Assembly: GCF_900636825.1 (NCBI RefSeq)
Contig: NZ_LR134318.1
Span: forward strand, 5,441,501-5,505,500
Direction: 5' to 3'
Origin: Pseudomonas fluorescens
GTDB lineage: Bacteria; Pseudomonadota; Gammaproteobacteria; Pseudomonadales; Pseudomonadaceae
DNA length: 64,000 bases
The position numbers and the translations under genes are program-made. Of this stretch, positions 7,999 to 15,813 are shown piece by piece (positions within the stretch are counted from its first letter, which is position 1; every line of letters begins with the position of its first letter). The notes under the pieces were generated by a model. It was not told the DNA's origin. It did not search any database and saw nothing but the letters and a program-made list of their open reading frames with translations.

Positions 7999-8021
7999 CA
8001 ACCCTCAGAAGGAGACATCTC

Positions 8022-8096
8022 ATGGCCTGGACCAAACCTGCTTACACCGACCTGCGTATCGGCTTCGAAGTCACCATGTACTTCGCCAGCCGCTGA
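8022..8096 (+). CDS. pqqA: PQQ precursor peptide PqqA
   Basis: A 24-residue peptide, MAWTKPAYTDLRIGFEVTMY followed by FASR. It carries the invariant Glu16 and Tyr20 (ExxxY) that are joined by PqqE and become the PQQ skeleton. An AGAAGGAG Shine-Dalgarno precedes it. It is followed by a hairpin-plus-T-run and then pqqB, consistent with stronger expression of the substrate peptide than of the enzymes. Confidence 0.97.
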   Translation: MAWTKPAYTDLRIGFEVTMYFASR

Positions 8097-8122
8097 GTTC
8101 TGCTTACGTAGAACAGCAGTGC

Positions 8123-8152
8123 AACGCCTCGGCTCGCCGGGGCGTTTTATTT
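8123..8152 (+). terminator. Attenuator-like terminator between pqqA and pqqB
   Basis: AACGCC-T-CGG pairs with CCG-G-GGCGTT and is followed by TTTATTTT. It lies 26 nt past the pqqA stop and 26 nt before the pqqB start, so partial read-through would set the ratio of peptide to enzyme mRNA. Confidence 0.8.
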
Positions 8153-8177
8153 TCCGCGTTGAAATGATGGAGTGTTC

Positions 8178-9089
8178 ATGTTCGTCCAGATTCTGGGTTC
8201 GGCCGCTGGCGGCGGTTTTCCGCAGTGGAATTGCAACTGCGTCAACTGCGCAGGCTTTCGCGACGGCAGCCTGAATGCCAAGGCCCGCACCCAATCGTCC
8301 ATCGCCATTTCCGATGACGGCGTGAACTGGGTGATGTGCAATGCCTCGCCGGACATCCGCGCGCAACTGCAGAGCTTCGCCCCGATGCAACCGGGCCGGG
8401 CGCTGCGCGATACCGGGATCAGCGCGATCGTATTGATGGACAGCCAGATCGATCACACCACTGGCCTGCTCAGCCTGCGCGAAGGCTGCCCGCACCAGGT
8501 CTGGTGCACGGACATGGTTCATGAAGATTTGAGTACCGGTTTCCCTCTGTTCAAGATGCTTACCCACTGGAACGGCGGATTGAACTGGAACCGCATCGAA
8601 CTCGACCAGAGCTTCACCGTGGCGGCCTGCCCGAACCTGCGCTTCACGCCGCTGCCACTGCGCAGCGCCGCGCCGCCTTATTCGCCGCATCGTTTCGACC
8701 CGCATCCGGGCGACAACATCGGTCTGATCGTTGAAGACCTGAACACCGGCGGCAAGCTCTTCTACGCGCCGGGCCTGGGTAAAGTCGATGCGCCGTTGCT
8801 GGAAATCATGGCAGCCAGCGATTGCTTGTTGGTCGACGGCACGATGTGGGACGACGACGAAATGCAGCGTCGCGGCGTCGGCACCCGCACCGGCCGCGAG
8901 ATGGGCCATCTGGCGCAGAACGGCCCCGGCGGCATGCTTGAAGTGCTTGAGCAACTGCCTGAGCAGCGCAAGATTCTTATCCACATCAACAACACCAACC
9001 CGATCCTCGACGAGGATTCGCCGGAGCGGGCCGAGTTGGCGCGGCGTGAAGTTGAAGTGGCGTATGACGGCATGAGTATTGTGCTGTAA
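8178..9089 (+). CDS. pqqB: PQQ biosynthesis protein B (metallo-beta-lactamase fold hydroxylase)
   Basis: 303 residues from the ATG at 8178 (GGAG 5 nt upstream), the standard length. The N-terminus FVQILGSAAGGGFPQWNCNC carries the conserved Cys pair region, and SQIDHTTGLLSLREG is the PqqB version of the metallo-beta-lactamase metal motif. PqqB is an iron-dependent hydroxylase that oxidises the Glu-Tyr derived intermediate. A GTG at 8172 adds two codons and is not needed. Confidence 0.95.
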   Translation: MFVQILGSAAGGGFPQWNCNCVNCAGFRDGSLNAKARTQSSIAISDDGVNWVMCNASPDIRAQLQSFAPMQPGRALRDTGISAIVLMDSQIDHTTGLLSLREGCPHQVWCTDMVHEDLSTGFPLFKMLTHWNGGLNWNRIELDQSFTVAACPNLRFTPLPLRSAAPPYSPHRFDPHPGDNIGLIVEDLNTGGKLFYAPGLGKVDAPLLEIMAASDCLLVDGTMWDDDEMQRRGVGTRTGREMGHLAQNGPGGMLEVLEQLPEQRKILIHINNTNPILDEDSPERAELARREVEVAYDGMSIVL

Positions 9090-9096
9090 CTGATGG

Positions 9097-9172
9097 CCCC
9101 ATCGCTGGCAAGCCAGCTCCCACAAGGTTCTGTGGCGTATACAAAACCTGTGAGAGCTGGCTCGCCAGCGAT
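9097..9172. repeat. REP inverted pair (BIME), CGCTGGCAAGCCAGC type
   Basis: Left arm CATCGCTGGCAAGCCAGCTC and right arm GAGCTGGCTCGCCAGCGATG, each itself palindromic, about 35 nt apart. It lies inside the pqq operon between pqqB and pqqC. Confidence 0.9.
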
Positions 9173-9223
9173 GACGTCCTGACAGACACCAAAGAATCCA
9201 AAGCTTGTTCCCGGAGAACAGAC

Positions 9224-9976
9224 ATGCCTGACACTCCAATGTCCCCCGCCGAATTCGAAGCGGCCTTACGCGCCAAAGGCGCCTATTACCACATCTACCA
9301 CCCCTATCATGTGGCGATGTACGAAGGCCGCGCCACGCGCGAGCAGATTCAGGGCTGGGTCGCCAACCGCTTCTACTATCAGGTGAACATCCCCCTGAAG
9401 GACGCGGCGATCCTCGCCAATTGCCCGGATCGGGAAATCCGCCGCGAGTGGATTCAGCGCCTGCTCGATCACGACGGCGCGCCCGGTGAAGACGGCGGCA
9501 TTGAAGCCTGGCTGCGTCTCGGCCAGGCAGTCGGTCTCAATCCGGATCAATTGCGCTCGCAGGAACTGGTGCTGCCCGGCGTGCGTTTTGCCGTCGACGC
9601 GTACGTCAACTTCGCCCGTCGCGCCAGTTGGCAGGAAGCGGCAAGCAGCTCGCTGACCGAATTGTTCGCGCCGCAGATCCACCAGTCGCGCCTCGATAGC
9701 TGGCCGCAGCATTACCCGTGGATCGACCCGGCCGGTTACGAATATTTCCGCACCCGCCTCGGCCAGGCGCGCCGCGACGTCGAGCACGGTCTGGCGATCA
9801 CCCTTGAGCATTATCGGACGCGCGAAGGGCAGGAGCGCATGCTGGAAATTCTCCAGTTCAAACTGGACATTCTTTGGAGCATGCTCGATGCCATGAGCAT
9901 GGCCTACGAACTGAACCGTCCGCCATATCACAGCGTGACCGAACAACGGGTCTGGCATAAAGGAATCACGTTATGA
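9224..9976 (+). CDS. pqqC: Pyrroloquinoline-quinone synthase
   Basis: 250 residues, all helical, typical PqqC length. Conserved stretches include YYHIYHPYHVAMYEGRAT near the N-terminus and WVANRFYYQVNIPLKDAAIL. PqqC is a cofactor-less oxidase that performs the final ring closure and oxidation to PQQ. An AGA-rich Shine-Dalgarno (GGAGAACAGAC) precedes the ATG. The stop overlaps the pqqD start (ATGA). Confidence 0.96.
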   Translation: MPDTPMSPAEFEAALRAKGAYYHIYHPYHVAMYEGRATREQIQGWVANRFYYQVNIPLKDAAILANCPDREIRREWIQRLLDHDGAPGEDGGIEAWLRLGQAVGLNPDQLRSQELVLPGVRFAVDAYVNFARRASWQEAASSSLTELFAPQIHQSRLDSWPQHYPWIDPAGYEYFRTRLGQARRDVEHGLAITLEHYRTREGQERMLEILQFKLDILWSMLDAMSMAYELNRPPYHSVTEQRVWHKGITL

Positions 9977-10248
9977 GTTTCGATCGCAGTAAAGTGCCGA
10001 CTTGGCGGCCCGGCTACCGTTTCCAGTACGAACCGGCGCAAAAGGGCCATGTGTTGCTGTATCCGGAAGGCATGATCAAGCTCAACGATACGGCAGCCTT
10101 GATCGGCGGCTTGATTGACGGCGAACGTGACGTTGCGGCAATCATTGCCAAACTCGACGAGCAGTTCCCTGGCGTGCCCGAACTTGGCGACGACATTGAG
10201 CAATTCATGGAGGTTGCCCGTGAGCAACACTGGCTCACCCTTGGCTGA
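9973..10248 (+). CDS. pqqD: PqqA-binding peptide chaperone PqqD
   Basis: 91 residues with the RiPP-recognition-element fold: PTWRPGYRFQYEPAQKGHVL, YPEGMIKLNDTAALI and a winged-helix-like C-terminus. PqqD binds PqqA and delivers it to PqqE. Overlaps pqqC by 4 nt and pqqE by 29 nt, implying translational coupling. Confidence 0.95.
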   Translation: MSFDRSKVPTWRPGYRFQYEPAQKGHVLLYPEGMIKLNDTAALIGGLIDGERDVAAIIAKLDEQFPGVPELGDDIEQFMEVAREQHWLTLG

Positions 10249-11380
10249 TCTGCCGGCAAAACCGGAAATCGGTCTGCCGCTGTGGTTGCTCGCCGAGCTG
10301 ACCTACCGCTGCCCGCTGCAATGCCCGTATTGCTCAAATCCGCTGGATTTTGCCGAGCAGGGCAAAGAGCTGACGACTGAGCAGTGGATCAAGGTTTTCC
10401 GTGAGGCGCGGGAGATGGGCGCGGCGCAGTTGGGCTTTTCCGGTGGCGAACCGCTGGTGCGCCAGGATCTGGCCGAACTGATTCATGAAGCGCGGCAGCT
10501 GGGCTTCTATACCAACCTGATCACCTCGGGCATTGGTCTCACTGAACAGAAAATCAGCGACTTCAAAAAGGCCGGTCTCGATCATATTCAGATCAGCTTC
10601 CAGGCCAGCGACGAGCAAGTGAACAACCTCCTCGCCGGTTCGAAAAAGGCATTCGCGCAGAAGCTTGAGATGGCCCGCGCCGTGAAGGCTCACGGCTATC
10701 CGATGGTGCTGAACTTCGTCACCCATCGGCATAACATCGACAAAATCGACCGCATCATTGAGCTGTGCATTGCGCTGGAGGCCGACTTTGTCGAACTCGC
10801 CACCTGCCAGTTCTACGGTTGGGCGCAGCTCAATCGTGTCGGCCTGTTGCCGACCAAGGAACAACTGGTGCGTGCCGAGCGCATCACCAACGAATACCGG
10901 GCGAAGCTGGAAGCCGAAGGGCATCCGTGCAAGCTGATTTTCGTCACCCCGGATTACTACGAAGAACGTCCGAAGGCCTGCATGAACGGCTGGGGCAGCA
11001 TCTTTCTGACGGTGACGCCGGACGGCACCGCCCTGCCCTGCCATGGCGCGCGCCAGTTGCCGGTGCAGTTTCCCAATGTGCGCGATCACAGCATGCAGCA
11101 CATCTGGTACGACTCGTTCGGCTTCAATCGCTTTCGCGGTTACGACTGGATGCCCGAGCCGTGCCGCTCCTGCGATGAAAAAGAAAAGGATTTCGGCGGC
11201 TGCCGCTGCCAGGCGTTCATGCTCACCGGTGATGCGAGCAATGCCGACCCGGTGTGCAGCAAGTCCGAACATCACGGGGTGATTCTCAAGGCCCGTGAAG
11301 AAGCCGAGACCGCGACCCAAACCATTGAACAACTGGCCTTCCGCAATGAACGAAACTCGCGCCTTATCGTCAAGGGCTGA
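10220..11380 (+). CDS. pqqE: PqqA peptide cyclase (radical SAM)
   Basis: 386 residues from a GTG at 10220, chosen because GGAGG lies 6 nt upstream and the N-terminus leads directly into the radical-SAM core; earlier frames have no support. Cys31, Cys35 and Cys38 (CPLQCPYC) bind the SAM iron-sulfur cluster. The C-terminal SPASM region shows CHGARQLP, then CRSCDEKEKDFGGCRCQAF and a last Cys in DPVCSKSEHHG for auxiliary clusters. PqqE forms the carbon-carbon bond between Glu16 and Tyr20 of PqqA. Overlaps pqqD and the following peptidase gene. Confidence 0.95.
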   Translation: MSNTGSPLADLPAKPEIGLPLWLLAELTYRCPLQCPYCSNPLDFAEQGKELTTEQWIKVFREAREMGAAQLGFSGGEPLVRQDLAELIHEARQLGFYTNLITSGIGLTEQKISDFKKAGLDHIQISFQASDEQVNNLLAGSKKAFAQKLEMARAVKAHGYPMVLNFVTHRHNIDKIDRIIELCIALEADFVELATCQFYGWAQLNRVGLLPTKEQLVRAERITNEYRAKLEAEGHPCKLIFVTPDYYEERPKACMNGWGSIFLTVTPDGTALPCHGARQLPVQFPNVRDHSMQHIWYDSFGFNRFRGYDWMPEPCRSCDEKEKDFGGCRCQAFMLTGDASNADPVCSKSEHHGVILKAREEAETATQTIEQLAFRNERNSRLIVKG

Positions 11381-13145
11381 GCCTTTCAGCGCCTTGCAAG
11401 CCGTCGCTGCCGGGATGGATTTCGCTGAACTGCAGCTCGGCGTCAATGGCTTGTTCTGGAACGAATATCGTCCGGAAGACGCCGCCTGCCGGATCTGGCA
11501 CTGGCGCGATGGCGTGGCGAAGCGCCTGACACCGGACGGCTTCAGCGTGCGAAGCCGCGTGTACGAATACGGCGGTGGCGCGTTTTGTCTGACGCTCGAC
11601 GGCGTGGTTTTCGTTAATGAGGCCGATCAACAGCTGTATCGGCAGACGCTGGATGGCGAACCCCGTGTGCTGACCTCGGGTGATTGTCGCTACGGTGATC
11701 TGCATTTCGCCAATGGGCGGGTGTTGGCCGTTGAAGAGCAGCTGGATCAACATCGGCTCGTGGCGATTGATCTGGCGGGTGGCGCGCGTCAGGTGCTGGC
11801 CGAAGGGGCTGATTTCTACGCGGCGCCGACCCTCAGCCCGAACGGCCAACGTCTGGCCTGGATCGAGTGGAGCCGACCGCATCAACCGTGGACATCCACG
11901 CGATTGATGGTCGCTGAAGGTGATTTTTCCGCGCCGCGCTGTGTCGCCGGCGAACAGGTTGAAGAGTCGATCCAGCAGCCGCGCTTCGACGCTGATGGCC
12001 GTTTGTATTGCCTGACTGATCGCGGTGGCCATTGGCAGCCGTGGGGCGAAACATCAGCGGGTCTGCAAGCGCTGCCAAGTGCCGAAGCCGATCACGCGCC
12101 CGCTCCGTGGCAGCTCGGTGGCTGCACTTGGTTGCCTGTTGGCGATCAGTTTTTAGCCACCTGGAGCGAGGCTGGTTTCGGTCGCCTGGCCTTGGGCGAT
12201 GAAGACTTTACCGGCGTGTACAGCCGCTTCCGCCATTTGGCACTGGACGAACAGTTCATCTATTGCATTGCTGCTTCGCCGATCAGCCCTTCGGCAGTGA
12301 TCGCCATTGATCGCGCCTCCCATGAGGAAAAGGTTCTGGCTGGCGGCATCGCCCCCTTGCCCGCCGAACACATCAGCCGTCCGCAAACCTTGCGCTACCC
12401 TAGCGGTTCGGGCGAAGCACACGGCTTTTTTTACCCGGCGATGAGCGGCGAGACACAACCGCCACTGGTGGTGTTCATCCATGGCGGCCCGACGTCAGCG
12501 TGCTATCCCATGCTCGACCCGCGCATTCAATACTGGACGCAGCGTGGCTTCGCCGTGGCGGACCTCAACTATCGCGGCAGCAGCGGCTATGGCCGTGAAT
12601 ACCGGCAAGCGCTGCATCTGCGCTGGGGCGAGGTGGATGTCGAAGATGCCTGCGCGGTGGTCAGCTATCTCGCCGGAGAGGGGTTGATCGATGGCGCAAA
12701 CGCCTTCATCCGCGGCGGCAGTGCGGGTGGTTATACGACGCTGTGTGCACTGGCATTCAGGCAGGTGTTTCGCGCAGGCGCCAGCCTGTACGGCGTCAGC
12801 GACCCGATCGCTTTGGGGCGAGCCACGCACAAGTTTGAAGGTGATTACCTGGACTGGCTGATCGGCGATCCCGAGCGAGACGCAGAACGCTACGCCGCGC
12901 GCACGCCGTTATTGCACGCGAACAACATAAGCGTGCCGGTTATCTTCTTTCAGGGTGAATTGGACGCGGTCGTCGTTCCGCAGCAGACCCGTGACATGGT
13001 TGCGGCGCTGGAGCGCAACGGCATACCGGTGCAAGCGCATTATTATCCCGACGAGCGCCACGGCTTCCGCCGCGCGGCGAATCAGGCGCATGCGCTGGAA
13101 CAGGAATGGAAGTTTTATCGGCGGGTGATGGGGCTCACAGACTGA
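11346..13145 (+). CDS. pqqH: S9-family serine peptidase of the PQQ locus
   Basis: 599 residues from the ATG at 11346, overlapping pqqE by 35 nt. An N-terminal beta-propeller (about residues 20-350) precedes an alpha/beta-hydrolase domain. The nucleophile is in RGGSAGGYTTL, the Asp in QGELDAVVVP and the His in DERHGFRRA, giving a complete Ser-Asp-His triad; VVFIHGGPTS is the oxyanion region. This prolyl-oligopeptidase-type gene ends the pqq operon in several pseudomonads (pqqH in P. aeruginosa, by my recollection). It may process PqqA; the exact role is not established by the sequence. Confidence 0.85.
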   Translation: MNETRALSSRAEPFSALQAVAAGMDFAELQLGVNGLFWNEYRPEDAACRIWHWRDGVAKRLTPDGFSVRSRVYEYGGGAFCLTLDGVVFVNEADQQLYRQTLDGEPRVLTSGDCRYGDLHFANGRVLAVEEQLDQHRLVAIDLAGGARQVLAEGADFYAAPTLSPNGQRLAWIEWSRPHQPWTSTRLMVAEGDFSAPRCVAGEQVEESIQQPRFDADGRLYCLTDRGGHWQPWGETSAGLQALPSAEADHAPAPWQLGGCTWLPVGDQFLATWSEAGFGRLALGDEDFTGVYSRFRHLALDEQFIYCIAASPISPSAVIAIDRASHEEKVLAGGIAPLPAEHISRPQTLRYPSGSGEAHGFFYPAMSGETQPPLVVFIHGGPTSACYPMLDPRIQYWTQRGFAVADLNYRGSSGYGREYRQALHLRWGEVDVEDACAVVSYLAGEGLIDGANAFIRGGSAGGYTTLCALAFRQVFRAGASLYGVSDPIALGRATHKFEGDYLDWLIGDPERDAERYAARTPLLHANNISVPVIFFQGELDAVVVPQQTRDMVAALERNGIPVQAHYYPDERHGFRRAANQAHALEQEWKFYRRVMGLTD

Positions 13146-13150
13146 TCTTC

Positions 13151-13230
13151 CTGTGGGAGCTGCGGAACGCTGCGATCTTTTGATCCTCGAAGCAAAATCA
13201 AAAGATCGCAGCGTGCCGCAGTTCCTGCAG
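13151..13230. repeat. REP/BIME pair, GGAGCTGCnnnnnGCTGCGATCTTTTGAT type
   Basis: Two inverted arms of about 33 nt, between convergent pqqH and the small minus-strand gene. This copy is degenerate: the left arm has GCGGAACGC while the right has GCGTGCCGC. Confidence 0.85.
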
Positions 13231-13243
13231 CGATGCGGCTGAC

Positions 13244-13402
13244 TCAGCGCTTGGCGATGATGTAGACCGCATGCACGATCCCCGGAATGTACCCGCACAG
13301 GGTCAGCAGAATGTTCAACCAGAACGCCCCGCCAAACCCGACCTGCAGAAACACGCCCAGTGGCGGCAACAGAATAGCGATGATGATGCGAATGAAATCC
13401 AT
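13244..13402 (-). CDS. YqaE/Pmp3-family small membrane protein
   Basis: 52 residues from the ATG at 13402, preceded by AGGAG at 7 nt. MDFIRIIIAILLPPLGVFLQ and VGFGGAFWLNILLTLCGYIP are the two transmembrane helices of the UPF0057/Pmp3 family, with the diagnostic LPPLGVFLQVGFGGAFWLN core and an end GIVHAVYIIAKR. Members are stress-induced membrane proteolipids in bacteria and yeast; a molecular role is not settled. Convergent with the pqq operon. Confidence 0.92.
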   Translation of the reverse strand: MDFIRIIIAILLPPLGVFLQVGFGGAFWLNILLTLCGYIPGIVHAVYIIAKR

Positions 13403-13611
13403 GGGGCAGCTCCTGAATGGGGGTTGGCTCAATTCAGCCATACAAGCTAATCGACCCGCGCCGTTCGTCAGGGTTCATTACGCTTGTGATTTGGAGCGCA
13501 GCACCACAAAAACGCCCAAGTATCGGAAGTGAGCGGGCTTTAGAGCGCATGACAAATCCGGAGTCGGCAGCCACCGTTCGATCGCTGGCCTGAAAACTTT
13601 TCTTCAGGCAA
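13403..13611. other. Gap between the Pmp3 gene and rsmY
   Basis: Part of a 419-nt non-coding interval that also holds rsmY and its promoter (13612-13807). Here I see only an inverted repeat GCCTGAA/TTCAGGC (13589-13610) and no coding potential. Confidence 0.5.
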
Positions 13612-13634
13612 AAGAAAACCCCGCCGAAGCGGGG
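13609..13634 (-). terminator. rsmY terminator
   Basis: CCCCGC/GCGGGG with a four-base loop; on the minus strand it is followed by TTTTCTTTT. Forms the 3' end of RsmY. Confidence 0.9.
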
Positions 13635-13732
13635 CTTTGCAGACTGTTTCCCTGACATCCATTTCACTCCGCCACCCTGGCAGAATCCTACGTGTCCGTG
13701 TTGTTACTTTGCGCTTCCTGCGCGACGTCCAT
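13612..13732 (-). ncRNA. rsmY: RsmY small regulatory RNA
   Basis: About 120 nt on the minus strand. Reading 5' to 3' it contains seven GGA motifs (TGGACG, AGGAAG, CGGACA, AGGATT, CGGAGT, TGGATG, GGGAAA), one displayed in the hairpin GCGC-AGGAA-GCGC, and ends in a GC-rich hairpin plus T-run. This is the architecture of RsmY of fluorescent pseudomonads (about 118 nt), which sequesters RsmA/RsmE and so derepresses secondary metabolism, exoenzymes and biofilm genes. A -10-like TAATCT is at 13745-13740 and a GacA box lies about 60 nt upstream of the inferred start. The 5' end is placed by the -10 and may be off by a few bases. Confidence 0.93.
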
Positions 13733-13789
13733 GAAATGTAGATTAGCCGTGGATCCAATCTACGCATATGGGAGAACAGCAGCACGTCA

Positions 13790-13807
13790 CGTAAGCAAAT
13801 GCTTACA
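13790..13807 (-). promoter_or_regulatory. GacA box (upstream activating sequence) of rsmY
   Basis: On the minus strand TGTAAG-CATTTG-CTTACG, matching the GacA consensus TGTAAG-N6-CTTACA in 11 of 12 positions. It sits about 60 nt upstream of the rsmY start, the usual spacing, so rsmY here should be under GacS/GacA control. Confidence 0.93.
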
Positions 13808-13821
13808 TGCCGTGCACGGGG

Positions 13822-15600
13822 TCAGAACTGCGCGGCGTCGAGCAGGAACAAGGATTCGCTACCGGCTTTAACGGACGCGCTCAATGAGTGAATGCGCGGC
13901 AGCAAACGGGCGAAATAGAAGCGTGCGGTGCCGAGCTTGCTGGCGTAGAAATCGTCTTTCGCCTCCTTGCCCAGCGAGGCTTTGGCCATCAACGCCCACA
14001 TGTAGGCGTAGGCCGTGTAGCCGAACGCTTGCAGATATTCGACCGAGGCCGCGCCGATTTCGTTCGGATTGTTTTTTGCCCGGTCCAGCAGCCATGCGGT
14101 CAGCTCGTCCAGCGTGTCGACGGCATCGTTCAGCGGCTTGGTGAACTCACCCAGATCGGCGCTGGCGGTTGCAGTGAAGTGGCGGATCTCATCGGCGAAC
14201 AGCTGGTAGAACGCGCCGCCGCTGCCGACGATCTTGCGACCGACCAAGTCCAACGCTTGAATGCCGTTGGTGCCTTCGTAGATCTGAGTGATGCGCACGT
14301 CACGCACCAGTTGCTCCTGGCCCCACTCACGGATGTAGCCGTGGCCGCCGAAGATCTGTTGGCCATGAACCGTGGTTTCCAGACCCAGATCGGTGAGGAA
14401 GGCTTTTGCCACCGGGGTCAACAACGCCACCAGATCTTCCGCGCGCTTGCGAGTGGTCGCGTCTTCGCTGAACTTGGCGGTGTCGAGTTGCATGGCGACG
14501 TAAGTCGAGAACGCACGGCCGCCTTCGTTCGAGGCCTTCATGGTCAGCAGCATGCGCCGCACGTCCGGGTGGACGATGATCGGATCAGCGACTTTGTCCT
14601 TGTTCTGCGCGCCGGTTGGCGAACGGCTTTGCAGACGGTCGCGCGCATATTCGATGGCGTTCTGATAGGAGCGCTCGCCGGTCGCCAGGCCCTGAATGCC
14701 CACACCCAGACGCTCGTAGTTCATCATGGTGAACATCGCGGCCAGGCCTTTGTTCGGCTCGCCGACCAGATAACCGACCGCTTCGTCGAAGTTCATCACG
14801 CAGGTGGCCGACGCCTGAATGCCCATCTTGTGTTCGATCGAACCGCAGTTCGCCGGATTGCGCGCGCCCAGGCTGCCGTCGGCATTGACCATGAACTTCG
14901 GCACCAGGAACAGCGAAATGCCTTTCGGGCCAGCCGGGGCGTCCGGCAGCTTGGCCAGCACCAGGTGGATGATGTTTTCGGTGAGGTCGTGTTCGCCACC
15001 GGTGATGAAGATCTTGGTGCCACTGACCTTGTAGGATCCGTCGGCCTGCGGCTCGGCTTTGGTGCGAATGATCCCCAGGTCGGTCCCGGCGTGCGGCTCG
15101 GTCAGGCACATCGACCCGGCCCAGACACCGGCATACATGTTCGGCAGATACGCGGCTTTCAGTTCTTCACTGGCGTGGGCATTGATCGACAGGCAGGCGC
15201 CGGCAGTCAGCATCGGGTACAAGCCGAAGGACAGACTGGCGGAGTTGACCATTTCCTCAACCTGCGCCGACACGGCTTTGGGCATACCCATGCCGCCATA
15301 CGCCGGATCGCCGCCAACGCCAACCCAACCGCCCTGCGCGTAAGTCTGATAGGCCTGGGGGAAACCGGCCGGCGTGGTGACGGCACCGTCGGCCCAATGG
15401 CAACCTTCTTCGTCAGCGGCACGGCTCAAGGGTGCGATGCTTTTGCTGGTGACCTTGCCGGCCTCTTCGAGAATCGCCTCAACGGTTTCGGCATCGACAG
15501 TCTCGGCCAGCGCCGGCAATTCGGCCCACAGTTTGGCGACTTCGAATACTTCATTGAGGACGAAGCGCATATCGCGCAGCGGCGCTTTGTAGTCAGCCAT
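13822..15600 (-). CDS. Acyl-CoA dehydrogenase, FadE-type (about 600 aa), paralogue 1
   Basis: 592 residues. The N-terminal MADYKAPLRDMRFVL is characteristic of this long acyl-CoA dehydrogenase group. Central FAD/substrate motifs MCLTEPHAGTDLG and KIFITGGEHDL are present, then the catalytic Glu in QIYEGTNGIQALDLVGRK and a C-terminal extension typical of the 600-residue class. It oxidises acyl-CoA to trans-2-enoyl-CoA in beta-oxidation, passing electrons to ETF. One of three paralogues here; the set matches the PA0506-PA0508 cluster of P. aeruginosa, with this gene in the position of PA0508 (by order). The chain-length preference cannot be read from sequence. Confidence 0.9.
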   Translation of the reverse strand: MADYKAPLRDMRFVLNEVFEVAKLWAELPALAETVDAETVEAILEEAGKVTSKSIAPLSRAADEEGCHWADGAVTTPAGFPQAYQTYAQGGWVGVGGDPAYGGMGMPKAVSAQVEEMVNSASLSFGLYPMLTAGACLSINAHASEELKAAYLPNMYAGVWAGSMCLTEPHAGTDLGIIRTKAEPQADGSYKVSGTKIFITGGEHDLTENIIHLVLAKLPDAPAGPKGISLFLVPKFMVNADGSLGARNPANCGSIEHKMGIQASATCVMNFDEAVGYLVGEPNKGLAAMFTMMNYERLGVGIQGLATGERSYQNAIEYARDRLQSRSPTGAQNKDKVADPIIVHPDVRRMLLTMKASNEGGRAFSTYVAMQLDTAKFSEDATTRKRAEDLVALLTPVAKAFLTDLGLETTVHGQQIFGGHGYIREWGQEQLVRDVRITQIYEGTNGIQALDLVGRKIVGSGGAFYQLFADEIRHFTATASADLGEFTKPLNDAVDTLDELTAWLLDRAKNNPNEIGAASVEYLQAFGYTAYAYMWALMAKASLGKEAKDDFYASKLGTARFYFARLLPRIHSLSASVKAGSESLFLLDAAQF

Positions 15601-15728
15601 GGCAAACCTCGCAAGATCTAAACAGGTGATTCGTGGAATGATGATTTCGTTGTGCCCGAGTGTACCTCAACAACTTTTACGACACATAGGGTCAACTGGT
15701 GACTGATTTGTTATTTTTAGTCACCACG

Positions 15729-15808
15729 AAAAGATCGCAGCCTTCGGCAGCTCCTACAGATAAAACTCGATCCCGTGTAGGAGCTGCCGAAGGCTGCGAT
15801 CTTTTGAT
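15729..15808. repeat. REP/BIME pair (CCTTCGG variant)
   Basis: Left arm AAAGATCGCAGCCTTCGGCA and its continuation, right arm TGCCGAAGGCTGCGATCTTT, in inverted orientation about 17 nt apart. It separates paralogues 1 and 2 of the acyl-CoA dehydrogenases. Confidence 0.9.
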
Positions 15809-15813
15809 CTGCC

